NCBI RefSeq assembly: GCF_022844465.1
Contig: NZ_JALHLP010000026.1
Span: 1-53,795, forward strand
Direction: 5' to 3'
Length of the DNA stretch: 53,795 nt
Source of the DNA: Bradyrhizobium sp.
Lineage (GTDB): Bacteria; Pseudomonadota; Alphaproteobacteria; Rhizobiales; Xanthobacteraceae
The notes under the pieces are model-generated. The model worked only from the letters and a program-made list of their open reading frames with translations. It searched no databases and was not told where the DNA came from. Position 1 is the first letter of the stretch; each line of letters starts with the position of its first letter. Shown here in pieces: positions 9,910-17,487 of this stretch. Both the position numbers and the translations under genes were made by a program.

Positions 9910-11265
9910 ATGCGGATGTCGTTTCTATGCTCCATTGCGTCGATCGCTCTCGCCTCCGGCGCCGCCTTTGCGCAAGGCGAAGGCGAGTTTCCCGCCACGC
10001 TGAAGGGCCACGCCCTGCTCCCGCCGGAATCGTTCGTCGATGTGCCCGCTGACGCGCCTGATGATCTCAGGACCGCCGGCAAATACACCACCGGTCGCAA
10101 GATCGACGCCATCGGCAGCGTGTTGGGAAAATCCCAGGAACGCCCGACCGGCGTCGCCCTGCCCTTCAAGGGTCAGCCGCTGCAGGGCCATTCCGGCATC
10201 AAGGTGATGCCGGACGGTTCGTTCTGGGTGTTGACCGACAACGGCATGGGCTCGCGCTTCAACTCCGCGGATTCGATGCTGCATTTGAACCGGCACAAGA
10301 TCGACTGGGCGAGCGGCAAGATCGATCGCCAGGAAACCATCTTCCTGCATGATCCCGACCGGAAGGTACCGTTCCGCATCGTGCATGAGGACACCGCCAA
10401 GCGCTATCTCACCGGCGCTGATTTCGATCCTGAAGGCTTGCAGATCATCGGCGACACCTTCTGGATCGGCGACGAATTCGGGCCTTACGTCGTGAAAACC
10501 AATCGCAGCGGCAAGGTGCTGGCGGTATTCGAAACCATGGCCGACGGCAAGCCGGTGCGTTCGCCCGACCATTGGTCGGTGCAGTCGCCGGCCGCGCCCG
10601 GCATGAGCTACACCACCGTCAACCTGCGCCGCTCCAAGGGCTATGAAGGCTTTGCGGCATCGAAGGACGGCAAGTCCCTGTACGGCCTGCTGGAAGGTCC
10701 GCTGTGGGACGCCGAGAAGAAGGACTGGGAAAAGGTTGACGGCAAGGAAGCCGCGAGGATCCTCGAATTCGATGTTGCAGCGGAGAAATTCACCGGGCGC
10801 TTCTGGCACTATGTCTTCGAGCAGAACGGCAACGCGATCGGCGACTTCAACATGATCGACGCTACCACCGGACTGATCATCGAGCGCGACAACGGCGAAG
10901 GCACCGCCGACAAGGCCTGCCCGCAGGGTCAACGCGCCGAAACCTGTTTCCACGACATCGCCAGGTTCAAGCGCGTCTACAAGGTCGAACTCTCCGACGC
11001 CAATGTCGGCAAGGCCGTGCGCAAGGTCGCCTATGTCGACCTGATGAAGATCAGGGATCCCGACAAGAAGGCGCGCAAGCCGCTCAACGACGGCGTGCTG
11101 ACCTTCCCGTTCTTCACCATCGAGAACGTCGACCGCGTCGACGACACCCACATCATCGTCGGCAACGACAACAACCTGCCGTTCTCGTCGAGCCGCGATC
11201 CCAACAAGGCCGACGACAACGAGTTCGTGCTGCTGGAAGTCGGCGATTTCTTGAAGGCGAAGTGA
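9910..11265 (+). CDS. Exported esterase-like phytase-family protein
   Basis: I place the start at ATG 9910, preceded by AGGAGG with good spacing. This gives 451 residues with a clear signal peptide (MRMSFLCSIASIALASGAAF, then AQG). The mature part resembles the phytase-like esterase family (beta-propeller type): GHSGIKVMPDGSFWVLTDNG, GADFDPEGLQIIGDTFWIGD, and GNDNNLPFSSSRDPNKADDN near the C-terminus. Members are periplasmic or secreted hydrolases, many uncharacterised; the substrate is unknown. The gene stands alone and is followed by a family B palindrome. Confidence 0.88.
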   Translation: MRMSFLCSIASIALASGAAFAQGEGEFPATLKGHALLPPESFVDVPADAPDDLRTAGKYTTGRKIDAIGSVLGKSQERPTGVALPFKGQPLQGHSGIKVMPDGSFWVLTDNGMGSRFNSADSMLHLNRHKIDWASGKIDRQETIFLHDPDRKVPFRIVHEDTAKRYLTGADFDPEGLQIIGDTFWIGDEFGPYVVKTNRSGKVLAVFETMADGKPVRSPDHWSVQSPAAPGMSYTTVNLRRSKGYEGFAASKDGKSLYGLLEGPLWDAEKKDWEKVDGKEAARILEFDVAAEKFTGRFWHYVFEQNGNAIGDFNMIDATTGLIIERDNGEGTADKACPQGQRAETCFHDIARFKRVYKVELSDANVGKAVRKVAYVDLMKIRDPDKKARKPLNDGVLTFPFFTIENVDRVDDTHIIVGNDNNLPFSSSRDPNKADDNEFVLLEVGDFLKAK

Positions 11266-11290
11266 GCTTCGCCGCTTTCGTCACACCACA

Positions 11291-11400
11291 ACTGTCATCG
11301 CCCGGCTTGACCGGGCGATCCAGTATGGCAGAGGCGTTTGTGATTGACCGCGAGGCCGCGGCGTACTGGATGCCCCGCCCGAGGCGGGGCATGACAGCGG
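11291..11400. repeat. Dispersed palindromic repeat (family B), copy 2
   Basis: This copy contains a perfect 9-bp stem ATCGCCCGG/CCGGGCGAT (11297-11305, 11311-11319) and an 8-bp stem GCCCCGCC/GGCGGGGC (11372-11379, 11383-11390), ending in ATGACAG. It shares GTACTGGATGCCCCGC with 5941-6078. It lies between the convergent esterase-like and enoyl-CoA hydratase genes, where it could end transcription from both sides. Confidence 0.75.
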
Positions 11401-11407
11401 GGCGGCC

Positions 11408-12244
11408 TCACGTATTCTTCGTCCGATAATCTCCAAACGTCGTGTCGCGCTGGTCAAGCTGCGCCTTGACGCTGGCGCCGTCGCGGCGGAACGTCGACAT
11501 GTAGTTTCTGCTGGCCTCCGTGGTGAAGGCCAGCGCCTGGATTTCGGTGCCGGCGCGCATCGCCGCGCGCGCGCCCATGATCTCCATGGCGCGGTGCACC
11601 GAGCGCTTGTTAAGCTGTTGCAGTTCGATCGGCACCTTGGCGGCGCGCTCGGCGAAATCCAGCGTGCGCGCTTCAAGCTCGGCCAGCGGAAACGAACGCG
11701 TCGCAAAGCCCCATTCGGCGGCCTCCCGGCCGGTCATCGCGTCGCCCGTGAGCATCAGCTCCATGGCGCGGCGCATCCCGACCAGCCAGGGATGATACTG
11801 CATGTCCGGCGGGCTCATCAGCCTAACCGGCGGGTAGCCGATCTGCGCGTCGTCGGCGACGAAGACGACGTCGCAGGCGGTTGCAAGCTCGGTGCCGCCG
11901 GCGAGGCAATAGCCGTGCACCTGCGCTACCACGGGCTTGGCGAGGTCCCAGATCGAGAACCAGCCTTCGAGGACATGGCGCGACCACTGGCCCGGCCCTG
12001 CGGCCGAGTGATAGGGCTGGCCGACGCGATTGTCCGCCGACAGGTCGTAGCCGGCCGAGAAACACGGGCCGGCGCCGCGAACGATCGAAATCGACACTTC
12101 AGGGTCGCGGTCGGCCTGTTCCAGCACCTCGAACACCTCCGCCCGCAGGCGGTTGTTGAGTGCGTTGCGCTTCTCCGGCCGATTGAGCGTGATGCGCCGG
12201 ACCCGCGGCCGCGGATCGTCGACGATGATGTGTTGATAGGACAT
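11408..12244 (-). CDS. Enoyl-CoA hydratase/isomerase (crotonase) family protein
   Basis: The start at 12244 (MSYQHIIVDDPRPRVRR) fits the family better than the upstream in-frame codon at 12331; it gives 278 residues. The crotonase oxyanion-hole segments are present (GPCFSAGYDLS and HGYCLAGGTELA), and the C-terminal MTGREAAEWGFATRSF helix is typical. Members hydrate or isomerise acyl-CoA esters, usually in fatty-acid or aromatic-acid breakdown; the acyl group here is not readable. It lies 83 bp downstream of the methyltransferase-esterase fusion on the same strand and could be the last gene of that unit, but no functional link is evident. Confidence 0.9.
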   Translation of the reverse strand: MSYQHIIVDDPRPRVRRITLNRPEKRNALNNRLRAEVFEVLEQADRDPEVSISIVRGAGPCFSAGYDLSADNRVGQPYHSAAGPGQWSRHVLEGWFSIWDLAKPVVAQVHGYCLAGGTELATACDVVFVADDAQIGYPPVRLMSPPDMQYHPWLVGMRRAMELMLTGDAMTGREAAEWGFATRSFPLAELEARTLDFAERAAKVPIELQQLNKRSVHRAMEIMGARAAMRAGTEIQALAFTTEASRNYMSTFRRDGASVKAQLDQRDTTFGDYRTKNT

Positions 12245-12327
12245 GCCTGGCTGCTCCCGAGCGCGGACCTGTGTTCGGTCCCTGGGCGCCTTCTTGCCCG
12301 AGATCGGCATCCAAGTCACGGCGGGGG

Positions 12328-14370
12328 TCACACCCCGAACGGATAGGTATCCGGAAGCCCCCTGATCTCGGCAGTGTCCAGCGGGGTCACCGCGCGGGTG
12401 TGGTCGAACCAGATGTACTCATCGAATTGTTGCGGCAGGTTGGCCCTGAAATAATGGCTGGCCATCTCGGTTTCGGGCCGGTAGATCACGCCGATCGCGC
12501 GCTCAAGCCGTTCCTTGCCGAGCCGGTTCGGACCGCACAGATCGACCCGACCGCGCAGGCCCAGCATAAAGCGAGCATGGCCCGTCGCATGGCATAGTCG
12601 CTCGTAGCTGTCCGGAAGCGCCGGCCGCACCTCCTTCACTTCCATCGGGCCATCCCACGCGGATGCCGCGGCAACCGTTCCGCTGTTGGTGCCAAACCCG
12701 ACCATGTAGGCCTGTTCGCCGAACTGCTCGCGGCATAGCTGGCCGATATTGTGCTCGCCGCGCGCTGCCATCTCCGTGGCGCCGGCGTTCCCGACGTGAG
12801 AATTGTGCGCCCACACGACGGCCTTGCTGTCAGTGCCATGAAACGTCAGCAGGTTCTTCAGCGTTTCGAACATGTGGGTGTCGCGCAGGTTCCACGAGGC
12901 GCGCGAGCCGTAGTACATGATGCGGTAATAGCGCTCCGCGTTCGCCACCAGCCGGGCATTCTGTTCGGCATCGAGGAAGCGCTCGCCGTCATGCTCGGCA
13001 TAGGCCCGGCGTTTGGCTTGAAGATCGCTCAGCGCGCGAACCACGTCGGGTTCGCAGGTCGGGTACGAGCCCGTCAGCGCGGCATGACCATAGGTGGCGG
13101 GATCGTGCTGCCACGGCGTCAGGCAGCCGTAGCGCTCGCGGGCGACCCTGGCCGACCGCGGATCGACCTCGTCGAGATAATTCAAGACCGAGCGAATCGA
13201 ATCGTAGAGGCTGTAGAGATCAAGACCGTGAAATGCGACGCGCTGGCTCTTCTCCAAGGTCCCGTTGTGCTTGCGCAGCCAGTTCACGAAATCGCGCACC
13301 TCGGTGTTGCGCCACATCCAGGTTGGAAATCGCGCGAACGCCGTCCATTCCGACGGCGGATACTGGAAATGCCGCACATAGTGATCCACGCGGGCGGCGT
13401 CGGGCCAGTCCGCCTCGATGGCGACAAACCGGAAGCCCTTCTTGACGATGAGTTCGCGGGTGATCCGTTCCCGCATCCGGTAGAATTCGCTGGTGCCGTG
13501 GGTCGCTTCGCCGAGCAGCACGATGCGCGCCGATCCGATCCGCTGCAGCAGCGAAGTGAGGTCGGCGGTCTCGATCGACGGAAACGATTCCGCGGCATCC
13601 GCGAGGTCCCGGACCAGCACCTCCTCGCCTGGCGAAGGGAGCCGCGGCGCCCGGCGTTTTCGCGCAGGTTCCGCGCCAGACACAACCGGCCAACCCTGTT
13701 CCCCGATCAACGGAACGAAACGGACGTCAGCGATATCTTCGCTGCGATATCGTTCTTTGGAAATCCGGGTGACGCGCACCAGTTCCTGGGCGCGCTGATC
13801 GACGCCGACCGGAATCACCAGCCGCCCGCCGATTTTCAGTTGCTCCTTGAGTTGTGCCGGCACCTGCGGGCCGCCGGCCGCCACCACGATCGCATCATAG
13901 GGCGCGTGCTCGGGCCAACCTCTGGTGCCGTCACCGTGCAGCACGTGAACATTGTCATAGCCGAGTTCCGCCAGCCTTGCCGCGGCTTGCTCGGCCAGCT
14001 GACCGATGCGTTCGACCGTATAGACCTCAGCCGCGATCTCAGACAGCACGGCGGCGGCGTAGCCGGAGCCGGCGCCGATCTCGAGAACCTTTTCTCCGCC
14101 CATAAGCGTCAAGGCCTCGGCCATGAAGGCAACGATATAGGGCTGGGAGATGGTCTGTTCCTCGGCGATCGGCAGCGGCGAGTCCTCGTAGGCGAACTCG
14201 CGCAGCCGTTCCGGCAGGAACAATTCGCGCGGAACCTTCCCCATCGCTTCGAGCACGAGTTCGTCGCGCACGCCGCGCGCCGCGATATTATCGGCAACCA
14301 TCTGCCTGCGAAGCAACTCAAACGATTTCGCGGCCTCGAACTTGCCGTCCTTCGATGCTGGCGATCCCAT
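12328..14370 (-). CDS. Fused protein-L-isoaspartate methyltransferase and erythromycin-esterase-family protein
   Basis: The start at 14370 (MGSPASKDG) is preceded by GGAGG with good spacing and gives 680 residues. Residues 1-225 are a protein-L-isoaspartate O-methyltransferase (PCMT) domain, which repairs damaged aspartyl residues using S-adenosylmethionine; EEQTISQPYIVAFM and the SAM loop LEIGAGSGY (96-104) are visible. After a basic linker (about 235-250), residues 251-680 form an erythromycin-esterase-family domain with GEATHGTSEFY (287-297, His291), AIEADWP (Glu319) and VVWAHNSHVG. That domain hydrolyses macrolide lactones in Ere enzymes, but most chromosomal members have no known substrate. 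A TTGA-N6-TCAA box lies 76 bp upstream. Confidence 0.9.
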   Translation of the reverse strand: MGSPASKDGKFEAAKSFELLRRQMVADNIAARGVRDELVLEAMGKVPRELFLPERLREFAYEDSPLPIAEEQTISQPYIVAFMAEALTLMGGEKVLEIGAGSGYAAAVLSEIAAEVYTVERIGQLAEQAAARLAELGYDNVHVLHGDGTRGWPEHAPYDAIVVAAGGPQVPAQLKEQLKIGGRLVIPVGVDQRAQELVRVTRISKERYRSEDIADVRFVPLIGEQGWPVVSGAEPARKRRAPRLPSPGEEVLVRDLADAAESFPSIETADLTSLLQRIGSARIVLLGEATHGTSEFYRMRERITRELIVKKGFRFVAIEADWPDAARVDHYVRHFQYPPSEWTAFARFPTWMWRNTEVRDFVNWLRKHNGTLEKSQRVAFHGLDLYSLYDSIRSVLNYLDEVDPRSARVARERYGCLTPWQHDPATYGHAALTGSYPTCEPDVVRALSDLQAKRRAYAEHDGERFLDAEQNARLVANAERYYRIMYYGSRASWNLRDTHMFETLKNLLTFHGTDSKAVVWAHNSHVGNAGATEMAARGEHNIGQLCREQFGEQAYMVGFGTNSGTVAAASAWDGPMEVKEVRPALPDSYERLCHATGHARFMLGLRGRVDLCGPNRLGKERLERAIGVIYRPETEMASHYFRANLPQQFDEYIWFDHTRAVTPLDTAEIRGLPDTYPFGV

Positions 14371-14445
14371 GACAAGACGCCTCCGATGTCGCAACGAAAC
14401 TCCGCGAAGCCTGCGGCAGGCTACGATCGCGGCGCGGCGGCCGGA

Positions 14446-14459
14446 TTGATCAGCATCAA
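14446..14459. promoter_or_regulatory. FixK/FNR-type box before the methyltransferase-esterase gene
   Basis: TTGATCAGCATCAA fits the FixK2/FNR consensus TTGA-N6-TCAA at all eight fixed positions. Its centre (14452.5) is 82 bp upstream of the start at 14370. If it acted at -41.5, the transcript would begin near 14411 with a leader of about 40 nt. It lies in the gap between the FtsH-like gene and the fusion gene, not in a coding sequence. Confidence 0.6.
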
Positions 14460-14488
14460 AGCCGGGAGCTGCCGCAGGACTCAAGCCG

Positions 14489-16033
14489 TCACAGGGCTGA
14501 GGTTTGCTGCGCCGGCGCCGGGCGCAGCGGAGCAAATTCCTCCGCGGTCAGCACCTCCTTTGCGATCAGGAGCCTGACGCCTTCGTCCAGATCATGCCGG
14601 TGCTTTTCCAGAATGTCGCGCGCACGGGCGTCGCCCTCCTCGACCAATTCGCGCACCGCAAGGTCAATCTCGCGTCCGGTCAGTTCGGCCGCGCTGACGA
14701 CGGTATCCTGGGTGCTTTGCAGAAACGCCTGGGACCTGGAAGCGTAGGTTCGCTGTCCGATCTTGGCGTCCATTCCATGCTTGGTGACCATCTCCACCGC
14801 GATCTCGGTGGCCCGCTGCAGGTCGTCGGCCGCCCCGGTCGAGACGTCTCCGTCATAGATCAGCCGCTCGCACGCACGTCCTCCCATGAGGACGGCGATC
14901 CGGTTCTTCAGCTCGCGCACGGACAGCAGGAAGCGGTCCTCGGTCGGCCGTTGCATTGTGTAGCCGAGCGCGCCGACGCCGCGGGGAATGATGGACACCT
15001 TCTGCACCGGATCGACGCCGGGCAGGTTTGCAGCGACGAGGGCATGCCCCATCTCGTGATAGGCGACCCTTCGGCGCTCCTCTTTGCCCAGCACCCTGCT
15101 CTTTTTCTCGATTCCGGCGACGATCCGTTCGATCGCAACCGTGAAGTCGTCAAGGGACACGTCGTCGGCGTTGCGCCTGGTCGCGGCGATGGCCGCCTCG
15201 TTGATCAGGTTGGCGATATCGGCGCCGGTAAAGCCCGGGGTCAGCGCGGCGACCTTTTCCAGATCGACATCCCCGCCAACCCTGATCTTGCGAACATGCA
15301 CCTTGAGGATGGCGAGACGTCCGTTCTTGTCGGGACGATCGACCAGCACCTGACGATCGAAACGGCCGGCCCGCAGCAGCGCGGGATCGAGAATTTCCGG
15401 CCGGTTCGTCGCCGCAAGCAGGATTACCCCCGCGCGAGGATCAAAGCCGTCAAGCTCCGCAAGCAGTTGGTTGAGCGTCTGCTCCTTCTCGTCATAGCCG
15501 CCGAACGCGCCGATCGAGCGGCTGCGTCCGAGCGCATCGAGTTCGTCGATGAAGATGATGCAGGGCGCCGCCTTGCGCGCCTGATCGAACAGGTCGCGGA
15601 CGCGGGCTGCGCCGACGCCGACGAACATCTCGACGAATTCAGAGCCAGAAATCGAGAAGAACGCGACCCCGGCCTCGCCGGCTACCGCGCGGGCGAGCAG
15701 CGTCTTGCCGGTTCCCGGCGGCCCGACCAGCAGAATGCCCTTGGGAACGTGAGCGCCCAGCCGCCCGTAGCTCTTGGGGTCCTTGAGAAAGGACACGACT
15801 TCCTGCAACTCGAATTTCGCCTCGTCGACGCCGGCCACGTCGGCGAAGGTGACCTTGGTGTCGGTCTCGACATAAACCTTGGCGCGCGATTTCCCGATCG
15901 ACATCAAGCCGCCAAATCCCTGGCGATCGGCCAGCCGGCGGCCGAGAAATATCCAGATCAGGTAGAACATCAGTGCCGGGACGATCCAGGACAGAATGGT
16001 CTGAAACAGCCCGCCCGAGGGGACGCCGGTCAC
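14489..16033 (-). CDS. ftsH: FtsH-like membrane protease, AAA and peptidase part (frameshifted from its N-terminus)
   Basis: This frame gives 514 residues from a GTG at 16033. It holds the second membrane helix (about 10-30), Walker A GPPGTGKT (104-111), Walker B FIDELDALG, the second region of homology ATNRPEILDPALL, and the zinc site HEMGH (326-330) of the M41 peptidase. FtsH proteases extract and degrade membrane and misfolded proteins at the inner membrane. The usual N-terminal third (first helix and periplasmic region) lies in another frame at 16030-16329. Reading through in the other register gives the missing link ERQVCFITARVDPALAE. The GTG overlaps the upstream stop (GTGA), so coupled re-initiation is possible. 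It is probably a second FtsH paralogue. Confidence 0.8.
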   Translation of the reverse strand: MTGVPSGGLFQTILSWIVPALMFYLIWIFLGRRLADRQGFGGLMSIGKSRAKVYVETDTKVTFADVAGVDEAKFELQEVVSFLKDPKSYGRLGAHVPKGILLVGPPGTGKTLLARAVAGEAGVAFFSISGSEFVEMFVGVGAARVRDLFDQARKAAPCIIFIDELDALGRSRSIGAFGGYDEKEQTLNQLLAELDGFDPRAGVILLAATNRPEILDPALLRAGRFDRQVLVDRPDKNGRLAILKVHVRKIRVGGDVDLEKVAALTPGFTGADIANLINEAAIAATRRNADDVSLDDFTVAIERIVAGIEKKSRVLGKEERRRVAYHEMGHALVAANLPGVDPVQKVSIIPRGVGALGYTMQRPTEDRFLLSVRELKNRIAVLMGGRACERLIYDGDVSTGAADDLQRATEIAVEMVTKHGMDAKIGQRTYASRSQAFLQSTQDTVVSAAELTGREIDLAVRELVEEGDARARDILEKHRHDLDEGVRLLIAKEVLTAEEFAPLRPAPAQQTSAL

Positions 16034-16329
16034 GATGACGCCCTTGCTCTCCAGCTTCTCCGCCAGCGCCGGATCGACGCGGGCGGTGATGAAGCAGACC
16101 TGCCGCTCGGCAGCTTGTCCTTCAGTTTTCCCTGTATCATGTCCTGAGCGACTGTCACCTCGGCGACACTGCCCTGGGCGACCAGCCGCTCGAATTCGCT
16201 ATAGGGAATGGTTTCGATGGAATTATAGGTCGCCAGCAGCCATTGCAGCGCCAACAAGGCGATCCCGGCCAGCAGGAAATATCCAACCGTAACCGCCTGT
16301 TTGCGCGCAGACGGGTCAGACTCCATCAT
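16030..16329 (-). pseudogene. N-terminal fragment of the FtsH-like protease, out of frame with the rest
   Basis: The 99-residue frame carries a membrane helix (VGYFLLAGIALLALQWLLAT, about 15-34) and the FtsH periplasmic start TIPYSEFERLVAQGSVAEVT. After about residue 75 the frame yields an Arg/Ser-rich tail (SSPPASIRRWRRS) unlike any FtsH. The correct continuation lies in the -1 register, so one base is missing somewhere around 16088-16132, or ribosomes shift. A G-GGA-AAA heptamer in the right phase for -1 slippage is at 16126-16132 (minus strand). A mutation or assembly error is the simpler reading. Confidence 0.65.
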
Positions 16330-16416
16330 GTTCTCCGCTCCCGTGGACCCAGGAGGCAGCTGCCCCCGGCCCCGGCTGAGGTGATGGAATTCTTAGCTGC
16401 TCACTTTCCGCTCCAC

Positions 16417-16430
16417 TTGACCTGAATCAA
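16417..16430. promoter_or_regulatory. FixK/FNR-type box between the FtsH-like and CBS-BON genes
   Basis: TTGACCTGAATCAA matches TTGA-N6-TCAA exactly. Its centre (16423.5) is about 66 bp before the CBS-BON start and 94 bp before the FtsH-like start on the other strand. Placed at -41.5, it would start CBS-BON transcription near 16465, leaving a 25-nt leader that contains the GGGAGG ribosome-binding site. It could also serve the divergent gene. FixK2 and FNR-type regulators act under low oxygen. Confidence 0.65.
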
Positions 16431-16489
16431 CGACAGCAGCGGGGCGGCGGCATTCGATTTGAATTAGCGTTTTATGAGGGAGGTCTATC

Positions 16490-17176
16490 ATGCTTGTCCG
16501 TGACGTCATGGTTGCACCGGTTGTCACCGTCGGGCCCTCCGCAACCGTGCAGGAGGTTGCAAAGCTGTTTCTGCAGAAGAAGATCAGCGCCGTCCCCGTA
16601 CTGGACGGCAAGGGCAAACTGGTCGGCATCGTCAGTGAAGGCGATCTGCTGCACCGCGTCGAGGCTGGTACGGAGCGGCACCGCTCCTGGTGGCTTCGCG
16701 CATTGGTCGATGGCGACACGCTGGCGAGCGAGTACGTCAAGTCCCACAGCCGCAAGGTTTCGGATGTCATGACCCGGGACGTCATCACGGTTTCCCCGCA
16801 AACGCCGCTGCATGAAGTCGCCGCCGTGATGGAGAAGAACGCCGTCAAGAGATTGCCCGTTCTGGAGAACGGTCAGCTGGTCGGCATCGTGAGCCGGGCC
16901 AATCTGCTCCAGGCGGTCGCCAGCGCGCGCCAGTTGCTCGACATTACGCCGTCGGACAAGGCCATCCGCGACCGCATCCTCGCCGGCCTGAAGAAGGAGG
17001 CGTGGGCCCATATCGGATTGTTAAACGTCACCGTCTCCAACGGCATCGTCGATCTCTGGGGCCTTGCAGATTCGGAAGCCGAGCGAAAGGCAATCAGGGT
17101 TGCGGCCGAGTCTGCCCCCGGCGTCGGCGCCGTTCATGACAATCTGGTCGTGTACCGGGGCGCTGGCTGGGCCTGA
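16490..17176 (+). CDS. CBS-pair and BON domain protein
   Basis: The 228-residue product contains two CBS motifs (about 7-60, VRDVMVAPVVTVGPSATV, and 90-145, VSDVMTRDVITVSPQTPL) and a C-terminal BON domain (about 160-222, ending APGVGAVHDNLVVY). CBS pairs bind adenosine nucleotides and act as energy sensors; BON domains bind membranes or other proteins. It is probably a stress-linked regulator in the cytosol, with an unknown partner. The ATG has GGGAGG upstream and a FixK-type box 60 bp before it. ChaB follows after 72 bp on the same strand and may be in the same transcript. Confidence 0.92.
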   Translation: MLVRDVMVAPVVTVGPSATVQEVAKLFLQKKISAVPVLDGKGKLVGIVSEGDLLHRVEAGTERHRSWWLRALVDGDTLASEYVKSHSRKVSDVMTRDVITVSPQTPLHEVAAVMEKNAVKRLPVLENGQLVGIVSRANLLQAVASARQLLDITPSDKAIRDRILAGLKKEAWAHIGLLNVTVSNGIVDLWGLADSEAERKAIRVAAESAPGVGAVHDNLVVYRGAGWA

Positions 17177-17248
17177 GCGTTCATCTGCGCGCGCACGGCC
17201 CCGATCATTGGCATTTGAACCGCCGCGTAGTCGTCCGGGAGACAAAGT

Positions 17249-17470
17249 TTGCCCTATGCTTCGATCGACGATCTCCCGCCTCCCCTACGAGCGCATTTGC
17301 CGCCGCATGCGCGGGAGATCTATCTCGCCGCTTTCAACAGCGCATGGCTGCAATACGCTTCGCGCGATCCGGCGCAGCGCGAGAGAACGGCTCACCGCGT
17401 CGCCTGGGCAGCGGTGAAGCACAAATACCAGAAGGTCGGCGACCGCTGGATCGTGCGCAAATCCGCCTGA
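17249..17470 (+). CDS. chaB: ChaB family protein
   Basis: A 73-residue protein with the ChaB pattern: DLPPPLRAHLPPHAREIYLA at the N-terminus, then FNSAWLQYA and a conserved C-terminal HRVAWAAVKHKYQKVGDRW. The family was named as a regulator of the ChaA cation antiporter, but its role is poorly defined and no chaA is in this window. The start is a TTG at 17249 with GGGAG about 10 nt upstream; no ATG in a suitable position was found. It lies downstream of the CBS-BON gene and converges on serA. Confidence 0.88.
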   Translation: MPYASIDDLPPPLRAHLPPHAREIYLAAFNSAWLQYASRDPAQRERTAHRVAWAAVKHKYQKVGDRWIVRKSA

Positions 17471-17487
17471 GCGATCCTGATGAGAGC

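Noticed and set aside
16126..16132. Programmed -1 slippage as the explanation for the split FtsH-like gene
   Set aside because: The heptamer is in the right phase, but no stimulatory hairpin is evident, and FtsH genes are not known to use it. A one-base deletion or sequencing error is more likely, so this stays an alternative only.
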